Below the pieces are notes generated by a model that ran no database searches, was not told where the DNA came from, and was given only the letters and a program-made list of their open reading frames with translations. The translations under genes were made by a program, and so were the position numbers. From Bacteroidales bacterium (GTDB taxonomy: Bacteria > Bacteroidota > Bacteroidia > Bacteroidales > UBA932), in assembly GCA_017548805.1 (NCBI GenBank), contig JAFYZE010000082.1:1-9105 (forward strand): 9,105 bases of DNA, read 5' to 3'. Below, piece after piece: positions 1-6,164 of the stretch (position 1 is the stretch's first letter; each line of letters opens with the position of its first letter).

Positions 1-8
1 AAAAACCC

Positions 9-16
9 TATCTTTG
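9..16 (+). promoter_or_regulatory. Bacteroidota -7 promoter box for the tRNA
   Basis: TATCTTTG matches the Bacteroidota sigma-factor -7 consensus TAnnTTTG exactly and lies 27 bases before the first base of the tRNA. The matching -33 element would fall at or beyond the left window edge, so it cannot be checked. The 27 bases between box and tRNA would be a short 5' leader removed by RNase P. Confidence 0.7.
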
Positions 17-43
17 CAGTCCGGTATTGAAAACCGGGCTCAC

Positions 44-118
44 GGGACTTTAGCTCAGTCGGTTTAGAGCGCTTGCTTCACACGCAAGAGGTCAGCAGTT
101 CGAATCTGCTAAGTCCCA
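44..118 (+). tRNA. tRNA-Val (anticodon CAC)
   Basis: A full cloverleaf can be folded by eye. The acceptor stem 44-50 pairs perfectly with 111-117. The D stem is 53-56 with 67-70. The anticodon stem 72-76 pairs perfectly with 84-88 around the loop TTCACAC, and the T stem 94-98 pairs with 106-110 around TTCGAAT. The anticodon at 79-81 is CAC, which reads the valine codon GUG. The discriminator base is A118, and the 3' CCA is not encoded. Only 35 bases separate the tRNA from the GH10 start, with no clear promoter between them, so read-through into the xylanase is possible. Confidence 0.95.
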
Positions 119-153
119 CATCTGATAATATAGAATCCATCATTATTTTCCCA

Positions 154-1389
154 ATGAAAAAACTATCGATTATCGCCCTCATCGCATCTGTAGCATTGAT
201 GAGTGCGTGCGGCCCCAAGGACCCTGGTCTCAAGGACGCTTACAAGAACTATTTCAAGATCGGTGTCGCCGTTACCGAGCGTAATGTCGCAGACTCCCTC
301 CAGTCAGCCATCATCCTCAAGGAGTTCAACAGCATCACCGCTGAGAACTGCATGAAGCCCGGTGAGATCCACCCCGAGGCTGGTGTGTGGAATTTCGAGA
401 AGGCCGATATCATCGCAAACTTCTGCCGTGAGCATGGCATCAAGATGCGCGGTCACAACCTTGTATGGCACAGCCAGTTCGCCACCTGGATGTTCACCAA
501 GCACGACGAGAACGGCAATGCCGTCGTCGAGCTGGACGAGAAGGGTGATACCGTTTGGGTGGAGAGGCCTGCATTCGGCCGTTTCGGCGGTTTCCCCGGC
601 TTCGGTGGTCCTCGCCCCGAGGGCGCTCCCGCCGTCCAGATGACCAAGGTTCCCAAGTATGTCGCTGCCAGCAAGGAGGAGTTCTACGATTCCCTCAAGG
701 CTCATATCAATACCGTGGTCAACCGTTACAAGGATGTCATCTACTGCTGGGACGTTGTCAACGAGGCTATGAGCGACTCCGACAACATCGATGCTTCATA
801 CGAGGATTCGTTCCGCAAGTCGCAGGCCTATCAGCTCTGTGGCGACGAGTTCATCAAGAATGCCTTCATCTGGGCTCACGAGGCTGATCCCAATGCCGGC
901 CTGTTCTACAATGACTACAGCGCCTGGACTCCCGCAAAGAGGACCTACATCTACAATATGGTCAAGAAACTCCAGTCGGAGGGCGCCCCTATCACCGGCA
1001 TCGGCATGCAGGGCCACTACAATATCTTCGACAACCCGACTCTCGAAGATTTCGAAAAGGCTATCAACATGTATCTCGAACTTGTTGACGATATCCAGAT
1101 CACCGAGTTCGATATCCGTATCAACGAAGAGGCCGGCGGCGGACTTCAGTTCAGCCGTGGCGAGGGCCAGAAATATACCGAAGAGATCCAGCAGATGCAG
1201 GAGCAGAAGTACAAGGATCTCTTCGAGATCATGCGCAAGTACAAGAAGAACATCTCTTGCGTGACCTTCTGGAACCTCAGTGACCGTGATTCCTGGCTTG
1301 GTGCCAACAACTACCCGCTCCTTTTCGACAGCGAGTACCAGCGCAAGCCTGTTTACTTCACAGTCCGCGATTTCAAGAAGAACAAATAA
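154..1389 (+). CDS. GH10 endo-beta-1,4-xylanase, lipoprotein
   Basis: This 411-residue protein is a retaining endo-xylanase of family GH10, which hydrolyses internal beta-1,4 bonds of xylan. The N-terminus has Lys-Lys, a hydrophobic stretch and the lipobox LMSAC with lipid-bearing Cys19, so the enzyme should be membrane-anchored. Family motifs in order: HNLVWHSQ (101-108), WDVVNEAM with acid/base Glu204, GIGMQGHYN (282-290), ITEFDI with nucleophile Glu318, and TFWNLSDRDSWL (371-382). I chose the ATG at 154 because the signal peptide begins there. The longer in-frame start at 73 lies inside the tRNA. Residues about 115-172 form an unusually long insertion containing a Gly/Phe/Pro-rich tract (141-152), placed between strand 3 and the helix before the acid/base motif. 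The gene may share the tRNA transcript, and it ends at a strong hairpin terminator. Family assignment is very secure; exact substrate range is inference. Confidence 0.95.
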   Translation: MKKLSIIALIASVALMSACGPKDPGLKDAYKNYFKIGVAVTERNVADSLQSAIILKEFNSITAENCMKPGEIHPEAGVWNFEKADIIANFCREHGIKMRGHNLVWHSQFATWMFTKHDENGNAVVELDEKGDTVWVERPAFGRFGGFPGFGGPRPEGAPAVQMTKVPKYVAASKEEFYDSLKAHINTVVNRYKDVIYCWDVVNEAMSDSDNIDASYEDSFRKSQAYQLCGDEFIKNAFIWAHEADPNAGLFYNDYSAWTPAKRTYIYNMVKKLQSEGAPITGIGMQGHYNIFDNPTLEDFEKAINMYLELVDDIQITEFDIRINEEAGGGLQFSRGEGQKYTEEIQQMQEQKYKDLFEIMRKYKKNISCVTFWNLSDRDSWLGANNYPLLFDSEYQRKPVYFTVRDFKKNK

Positions 1390-1406
1390 AGAACTGAATA
1401 CAAATG

Positions 1407-1444
1407 AAAAAAGACAGCTTGAAACTCTCAAGCTGTCTTTTTTT
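1407..1444. terminator. Bidirectional intrinsic terminator between convergent genes
   Basis: A perfect 16-base-pair inverted repeat, 1407-1422 against 1428-1443, closes a 5-base loop (AACTC). The 5' arm starts with six A and the 3' arm runs into seven T, so a U-tract follows the hairpin on either strand. It lies 17 bases after the GH10 stop and 18 bases past the esterase stop on the other strand, the expected place for a terminator shared by two converging genes. Confidence 0.93.
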
Positions 1445-1462
1445 ACAAATGCTGTCCAACTC

Positions 1463-2620
1463 CTATTTGAAAAGGAGCTGGGCGAACTGATAGAGGCTGC
1501 GGCGCCAGGTATGCCACTCGTGTGCAGTGCCTTCAGAGACATAGCCTACGGCGTTGACGCCGATCTCCTTGAGACTGGCGGCCGCTTCCATGACCCTGGG
1601 ATTCTCCTTGCTTCCGCTGCTCATGAAGACGACCTTGTTGGTCTTCTGGAAGCCTTCTGCGCCCTGGATGTCCTCAACGCTCATCACGCCGCCGCTGAAC
1701 ATGCCCACATATGCGAATGTGGTAGGATTTGCAAGGGTGATCCTGCGGGTCTGGCCGCCACCCATTGACAGGCCGGCCATTGCACGGTGCTGGGCGTCGG
1801 CGATCACGCGATATTCTTTCTCCACCATCGGGATGATGTCCGTAAGCAGGACCACCGAGAATCCATCGTTATTGGCACGCTGGCCCGGCTGGGGCTGGGG
1901 CAGCTGCTCGGCATACTTGCCGACCAGATGGATGTTCTGGCCCTGGCCGTAATCCATGACCACGATGAACGGAACGGCCTTGCCCTCGGCGATCAGGTTG
2001 TCAAGGATCTGTCCGGTGTGGCCCTGAGCGGACCAGCCTTGCTCATTCTCTGCATTTCCATGCTGGAGATACAGGACAGGATACTTCTTGTTGGGGTTGT
2101 TCTGGTACTCTGCGGGTAGATAGACATAGCAGTGGCGCATGCTCTCGGTAGCCTTGGACCAGTAGTACTTCTCCTCGATTGCGCCCTGAGGCACGTTCTT
2201 GACCTGCCAGAAATCCATGTCGGCGGAAGGGATCTCGATACCGCTGCCCCAACGTCCGGCACCGAAGAAATAAACGGTTCCGGGATCGGGCACCGACGCT
2301 CCGTCGACATTCAGCTGATAGTAGTGGAAGCCTACATCCTGGGGATCGGAAGTTCCGGTCCATACACCATTCTCATCCTTGACCATCTCGTACCTTCTGC
2401 CGCCGATGTCCAGCTGGACGGAATTGGCCTGAGGGGCACGGAGCTGGGCGCGTACGGCACCCTGGGAGTTCACCATGGGATACTGATGTCCCAGCTGGTT
2501 GGTTACGTTAGGCTTGAAATCTTCAACGGCTCCAGCAAACGACGGGACGACGTTGTTCCGCTGCTGGGCTGATGCCGCAAACGCTGCGAACATCATGAAT
2601 AAAAAGACAGTTTTCCTCAT
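1463..2620 (-). CDS. CE1-type carbohydrate esterase (feruloyl/acetyl xylan esterase) with CBM48-like N-terminal domain
   Basis: A 385-residue secreted alpha/beta-hydrolase of the esterase D / CE1 group, expected to remove feruloyl or acetyl esters from xylan side chains. Residues 1-18 form a type I signal peptide (cleavage near ASA|QQ). Residues about 35-140 look like the Ig-like/CBM48-type domain usual in these enzymes (VRAQLRAPQANSVQL, then GVWTG and FHYYQLNVDG). The esterase domain follows: YVYLPAEY (165-172), KKYPVLYLQHG (178-188), nucleophile Ser285 in GLSMGGGQ, and catalytic His367 in AHEWHTWRRSLYQFAQLLF near the C-terminus. The usual acidic position after strand 7 reads GSKENPR, suggesting Glu339 where relatives typically have Asp. 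The start lies 30 bases after the GH43 stop on the same strand with no promoter between, so the two should be co-transcribed. Feruloyl versus acetyl specificity cannot be decided from sequence. Confidence 0.9.
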   Translation of the reverse strand: MRKTVFLFMMFAAFAASAQQRNNVVPSFAGAVEDFKPNVTNQLGHQYPMVNSQGAVRAQLRAPQANSVQLDIGGRRYEMVKDENGVWTGTSDPQDVGFHYYQLNVDGASVPDPGTVYFFGAGRWGSGIEIPSADMDFWQVKNVPQGAIEEKYYWSKATESMRHCYVYLPAEYQNNPNKKYPVLYLQHGNAENEQGWSAQGHTGQILDNLIAEGKAVPFIVVMDYGQGQNIHLVGKYAEQLPQPQPGQRANNDGFSVVLLTDIIPMVEKEYRVIADAQHRAMAGLSMGGGQTRRITLANPTTFAYVGMFSGGVMSVEDIQGAEGFQKTNKVVFMSSGSKENPRVMEAAASLKEIGVNAVGYVSEGTAHEWHTWRRSLYQFAQLLFK

Positions 2621-2650
2621 TTCTTATAGTTTAATGATTGGTTAAAACAA

Positions 2651-4165
2651 TTAGTTCATTTTCAACGGGGTAGGGACCGGGACCTGTGAAGGCGAGTAAC
2701 CGGTGGCCTTGCCGAACACGGAGAAGTCAAGGATGCTCAGGGGGCTGCTCTTGGGCCAGTCAAGCATGGTCAGGCGGACATAACGGCACTCGACGGGCTT
2801 GATCTCGTCGAACAGCACGTTCCTGGGAACGGTATTGCCGGATGTGTTGAGCACTTCGGTGAAGCTCTCTCCGTCCATCGAAACCTCGATCTTGTACTTG
2901 AATACCGGAGGAGTCGCGCTGCCGCCGAATCCTCTGCCGCCGCCACCGAACAGGATGCGGGAACCGTCGATCTGGAATGTCTGCACCCTGTCGCGGTCAA
3001 CTGCCGGAGACAGGCTGATGGTGAGGGTCGGGTTGGCGTCATCATCTGCGGGCTCCCACCATGTCGCAGTCGAGTTGTCAAGGGCATATTCCGGGCCCCT
3101 GCCGGGCTTTTCGCTGGAAGCAACCTTTGCTGCTCCGGGGGCTCCGCCACCAGTGCTCCTGGTCGTCTTGCCGACGGAAACGATGAGCGAGCCGGAATCT
3201 CCCTTGGCGGGATCCTTCACGACACCGGGAGCCCACTGGGGAGTGTCGGTCACGTTGCAGACCAGGTTGCCGTCCTTGTCGACGGTCACGCGGTCCATGC
3301 CGATGCGGCGTCCTCCGCTGCGGAGAACGATGGTGTAGAACTGCCAGATGTTGCCGTCAGGGCCGGTCACCATGCTGCCGTGTGCAGGACCGGTGACTAT
3401 ACCGTCCGTGCGGCGGAGCAGGGGGTTGTTGGATGCGTACTCGTAGGGTCCCTGTACATTCTTGGACTTGTAGTAACCCTCGGCATAGGTCCTCCACTGT
3501 GTGCCGGAGGCGGAATACTGGAGGTAATAGGTACCGTTGAGCTTATAGATCCACGGGCCTTCGATCCAGGCGACATCGGGGAACTCGTTCTGCTCTCCCT
3601 GGCGCTCCCAGATATGGTCGGGATTGAAGCTGAAATGGTGCGTGATGGGGCCTACGAACTGGGTGATGTCGTTGGGGTCGAGCTTGACGGAATAAATACC
3701 GCTGATGGCCATTCCGGGCCAGAAGAGGTAGGGCTGGTTGTCCTCATCTACGTAGATATGCGGGTCGAAGCCCTGGCTCCAGCCGTGCTCGCGGTCGGGA
3801 GTGCCTTTCCACTGTCCGAGAACCTCGTACGGTCCGAGGGGATTGTCGGCGACCCAGACGTTCGAGCTGTTGCCGGTCATGTAGAACTTGCCGTTGTAGG
3901 GACACACGTCAGGCGCGACAGGGACACCTGCCACATAGTGGTACTCCCAGTTGAGCATGTCGGAAGAAACCCATGCACCGCCTCCCGTGCAGAACATGTA
4001 GTATTTGCCTTCCCATTTGAAGACGCTGACGTCTCCGGAGGCGCTTCCTTGTCCGATCTCCATGGGGAGGGGATTGCAGTAGCGTGCATCTTTGCCCAGG
4101 GTCTGGGCATTGAGCAGCCCGGCCGAGAACAGGACGGCTGCTGCCAGAATCAGAAATCTTTTCAT
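2651..4165 (-). CDS. GH43 arabinofuranosidase/xylosidase with C-terminal F5/8-type carbohydrate-binding domain
   Basis: A 504-residue secreted inverting glycosidase of family GH43, which typically removes arabinofuranosyl or xylosyl units from xylan. Residues 1-20 are a signal peptide (LNA|QT). The five-bladed beta-propeller spans about 27-315. Candidate catalytic residues are Asp45 in GDVSVFKWEGKYYMF (base), Asp134 in FDPHIYVDEDNQPYLFW (pKa modulator) and Glu202 in WIEGPWIYKLNGTYYLQYS (acid). GPAHGSMV (259-266) supplies the conserved His of the propeller core. Residues about 345-486 form a discoidin/CBM32-like jelly roll (ALDNSTATWWEP, then CRYVRLTMLDWP and ILDFSVFG). A Gly/Phe-rich loop (405-416) interrupts that domain. 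The base motif reads DVS where many relatives have DPS. It is the first gene of a two-gene unit with the esterase. Subfamily and exact substrate are not resolvable by eye. Confidence 0.93.
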   Translation of the reverse strand: MKRFLILAAAVLFSAGLLNAQTLGKDARYCNPLPMEIGQGSASGDVSVFKWEGKYYMFCTGGGAWVSSDMLNWEYHYVAGVPVAPDVCPYNGKFYMTGNSSNVWVADNPLGPYEVLGQWKGTPDREHGWSQGFDPHIYVDEDNQPYLFWPGMAISGIYSVKLDPNDITQFVGPITHHFSFNPDHIWERQGEQNEFPDVAWIEGPWIYKLNGTYYLQYSASGTQWRTYAEGYYKSKNVQGPYEYASNNPLLRRTDGIVTGPAHGSMVTGPDGNIWQFYTIVLRSGGRRIGMDRVTVDKDGNLVCNVTDTPQWAPGVVKDPAKGDSGSLIVSVGKTTRSTGGGAPGAAKVASSEKPGRGPEYALDNSTATWWEPADDDANPTLTISLSPAVDRDRVQTFQIDGSRILFGGGGRGFGGSATPPVFKYKIEVSMDGESFTEVLNTSGNTVPRNVLFDEIKPVECRYVRLTMLDWPKSSPLSILDFSVFGKATGYSPSQVPVPTPLKMN

Positions 4166-4205
4166 AATGAAGTGTTATTATGTGGTTATAATCTGCTTTC
4201 GTATA

Positions 4206-4213
4206 CAAATATA
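4206..4213 (-). promoter_or_regulatory. -7 promoter box for the GH43-esterase unit
   Basis: Read on the minus strand this is TATATTTG, an exact match to TAnnTTTG. It lies 40 bases before the GH43 start codon in the 69-base gap after the preceding minus-strand gene, giving a leader of about 35 bases. I see no good -33 TTG at the expected distance. Confidence 0.6.
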
Positions 4214-4234
4214 ACGAAAATATGGGAAATTGCA

Positions 4235-4927
4235 CTACTGGCCCGCCCAGAGTGACAGCAGCTCGCAGGCCTCGCTTACATCGTCGGGGAAGTAACGGTT
4301 GGACTTGAAATATGCGTCAATTTCGTCCTTCTTCAACGGGAAGAGTTTACGCATGTTGTTTTTCGTGGGAAGCATGACGGTGTCTCCGCTGTAAATGAAA
4401 ACAACACTGGATACCCTGTAGGGATACTCCCGTTCCTTGTTCAATTCATAGGATCCCCCCTCGGTGTACAGTGTCCCGAGTTCCCGGATGGAGCTGGTCT
4501 GGGAAGTGGTTCCGTATGCCCCTTGCTTCGCATCCCTGATGATCTTGATATCCCGCCTTACGGCTATACCGGTATCCTCGGAGACCGGATACTGACGCAG
4601 GAATGCACCATCGTGCAGGATGAAGGTCACCGTGTCGATCCTTACTTTCAGGAGGTTGTCGATGTTGGATGCGGCGAGTTCCGTTCCGTCTTTATCGATG
4701 AATCTGAGAGTGTTGTCCAGCGCGCAGATGTTCATCTGTCCCTGTGCCGGCACCTGCCCGCGAAGATACACTGTGCCCTGCCCGAAGGCGGGCATCAGGT
4801 AATAGACTTCGTCGGGGATGCCCCGGACGGCGGAGTCCTGTGCCAGGACACCCGTCCGGGGCCCCAGCAGCAGGCATGCAGCCATAAGGTATTCCCACGC
4901 TGTCTTGAAAAATCTTGAATGCATCAT
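4235..4927 (-). CDS. Secreted hypothetical protein, function unknown
   Basis: I do not recognise this 230-residue protein. It begins with a long signal peptide: Lys8, a hydrophobic run at 13-22, and likely cleavage VLA|QD after residue 29. The mature protein has short alternating beta-type segments (YLMPAFGQGTVYLRG; LRFIDKDGTEL; VTFILHDGAFLRQYPV) and no transmembrane helix after the signal. The C-terminal part (about 188-227: MLPTKNNMRKLFPLKKDEIDAYF, in shorter form LFP..K.EI..Y) resembles a pattern I associate with many uncharacterised Bacteroidota periplasmic or outer-membrane-associated proteins; that resemblance is memory-based and weak. Met1 and Met2 are adjacent, so 4924 is an alternative start. 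It has its own -7 box and is divergent from the GH5 gene, so a link to polysaccharide use is suggested only by position. Confidence 0.75.
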   Translation of the reverse strand: MMHSRFFKTAWEYLMAACLLLGPRTGVLAQDSAVRGIPDEVYYLMPAFGQGTVYLRGQVPAQGQMNICALDNTLRFIDKDGTELAASNIDNLLKVRIDTVTFILHDGAFLRQYPVSEDTGIAVRRDIKIIRDAKQGAYGTTSQTSSIRELGTLYTEGGSYELNKEREYPYRVSSVVFIYSGDTVMLPTKNNMRKLFPLKKDEIDAYFKSNRYFPDDVSEACELLSLWAGQ

Positions 4928-4931
4928 ACCT

Positions 4932-4939
4932 CAAAGATA
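4932..4939 (-). promoter_or_regulatory. -7 promoter box immediately before the hypothetical gene
   Basis: On the minus strand this reads TATCTTTG, an exact TAnnTTTG match, and ends only 4 bases before the start codon at 4927. With the usual spacing the transcript would begin at or beside the ATG, so the mRNA is probably leaderless or nearly so. It faces the GH5 gene across an 88-base divergent intergenic region. Confidence 0.6.
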
Positions 4940-5015
4940 AACAATTATTCCCGATTCCTTCTTGGGATTCTCATGAAACAGTTATAACTTGCAGGAACAA
5001 ACGGTATTCCATGCT

Positions 5016-6107
5016 ATGAAAAGGTTTATGATTGCTGCGGCAATGGTCGTTGTTGCACTGACCGGCTGCAAGGACAAGGCTACGGAGTTTGATTTCGCTC
5101 AGGGAGTCAATATCGGCAACTGGCTTTCCCAAAGCTGGGTGATGGGCGAGCAGCGTGAGAAGATATTCACCGAAGAGGATATTGAGCTGCTGGCCGCAAA
5201 CGGGTTCGACCACATCCGTCTCCCTGTCGACGAGGCGCAGCTGTTCAACACGGACATGACCTTGAACGAAAGTACTGTGGAACTCATCCACAGGACCATC
5301 GACTGTTGCATCAAGCATGGCCTGAAGGTCATTTTCGACCTCCATATCCTACGGTCCTTCCATTTCCTGGACAATGACGCTCCGCTGTGGAAAAGCACTG
5401 AAGAGCAGGATAAGCTCGTCAACATGTGGCGTGACATCCAGGGAATCCTTTGCGACTATCCCGTCACGAGCGTCGCTTACGAGATCTTGAACGAAGCCGT
5501 AGCGCCCACCGACGGACAGTGGTCCGACCTGATGCTCCGCGTCGTGTCGATGATACGTGAGACTGAAAAGGACCGTGTCATCGTGCTCGGCGCGAACATG
5601 CAGAATCAGGTCGGGCACGTCAAGAACATTATTGTCCCCGAGGGGGACAGGAACATCATCCTGTCCTTCCATTTCTACGAGCCGCTGCTCATCACGCATT
5701 ATCAGGCGTCGTGGACACAGCTGCGCGACCTGCATTTCATCGGCCCGATGCAATACCCCGGGCAGCTTATACCGGACGATGTATATGCCGCGCTTGACGA
5801 TGAAGAAAAAGCCGTCGTCGAGCCGTACAATCACTCTTACGACAAGGAATGGATGCGGCAGATGTGGCAGGAGGCCGTGGACTATGCCAAGTCCAAGGGC
5901 CTCACCCTTTATCTCGGCGAGTTCGGCTGCTTAGTCAACTGCGGGGAGGAGGTGCGTCTCGCCTGGCTCAAGGATGTCGTGGACCTGTGCCGCGAACAGG
6001 GCATTCCATATTCGCTGTGGGAGTACAACTCCCAGTTCGGCTTTGCCGACAGGGTGCACAAGGGAGTCGTGAGCAATCGCCCCTTGATGGAAGTTTTGGT
6101 CAAGTAA
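5016..6107 (+). CDS. GH5 endo-glycanase (cellulase superfamily), lipoprotein
   Basis: A 363-residue retaining TIM-barrel glycoside hydrolase of family GH5 (clan GH-A). Residues 1-18 form a lipoprotein signal with lipobox ALTGC (Cys18), so it should be lipid-anchored outside the cytoplasm. Motifs in order: GVNIGNWLSQSW (30-41), FDHIRLPVDEAQLF (64-77), LKVIFDLH (103-110), YEILNEA with acid/base Glu160, LSFHFYEP with His219 and Tyr221, LYLGEFGC with nucleophile Glu302, and SLWEYNSQFGF (333-343). The barrel fills the protein, with no added binding module. I chose the ATG at 5016 because the signal peptide starts there; an in-frame TTG at 4989 adds nine residues and has no support. A degraded -7-like sequence (TAACTTG, 4985-4991) lies 24 bases upstream and could be its promoter. 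Substrate (cellulose, mixed-linkage glucan, mannan or xylan) cannot be read from the sequence. Confidence 0.92.
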   Translation: MKRFMIAAAMVVVALTGCKDKATEFDFAQGVNIGNWLSQSWVMGEQREKIFTEEDIELLAANGFDHIRLPVDEAQLFNTDMTLNESTVELIHRTIDCCIKHGLKVIFDLHILRSFHFLDNDAPLWKSTEEQDKLVNMWRDIQGILCDYPVTSVAYEILNEAVAPTDGQWSDLMLRVVSMIRETEKDRVIVLGANMQNQVGHVKNIIVPEGDRNIILSFHFYEPLLITHYQASWTQLRDLHFIGPMQYPGQLIPDDVYAALDDEEKAVVEPYNHSYDKEWMRQMWQEAVDYAKSKGLTLYLGEFGCLVNCGEEVRLAWLKDVVDLCREQGIPYSLWEYNSQFGFADRVHKGVVSNRPLMEVLVK

Positions 6108-6129
6108 TGGGAATCCGACAAAAAAGCAT

Positions 6130-6137
6130 TACATTTG
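6130..6137 (+). promoter_or_regulatory. -7 promoter box for the small repeat protein
   Basis: TACATTTG fits TAnnTTTG exactly and lies in the 57-base gap after the GH5 stop, 27 bases before the ATG at 6165. It suggests independent transcription of the small gene with a leader of roughly 24 bases. No convincing -33 element is seen. Confidence 0.55.
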
Positions 6138-6164
6138 TTGTATAGATCAAATAACACTAACACT

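Noticed and set aside
44..118. tRNA as an integration site for a mobile element
   Set aside because: I found no integrase, and no direct repeat of the tRNA 3' end was noticed further along. The right side is housekeeping sequence.
73..153. Longer N-terminus for the xylanase, starting inside the tRNA
   Set aside because: The extra 27 residues translate tRNA sequence, and the lipoprotein signal peptide starts cleanly at the ATG at 154.
796..1542. A 248-codon minus-strand open frame opposite the xylanase and through the terminator
   Set aside because: It is the complement of GH10 coding sequence, lacks any recognisable domain and would read through the bidirectional terminator.
1280..1768. Plus-strand open frame running across the GH10 end, the terminator and the esterase end
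   Set aside because: It crosses a strong terminator and overlaps two well-supported genes in other frames, with no motif of its own.
3380..4255. A 291-codon open frame on the plus strand, antisense to the GH43 gene
   Set aside because: GH43 on the other strand has clear catalytic motifs and a signal peptide. The antisense translation has no recognisable motif and arises from GC-rich codon positions.
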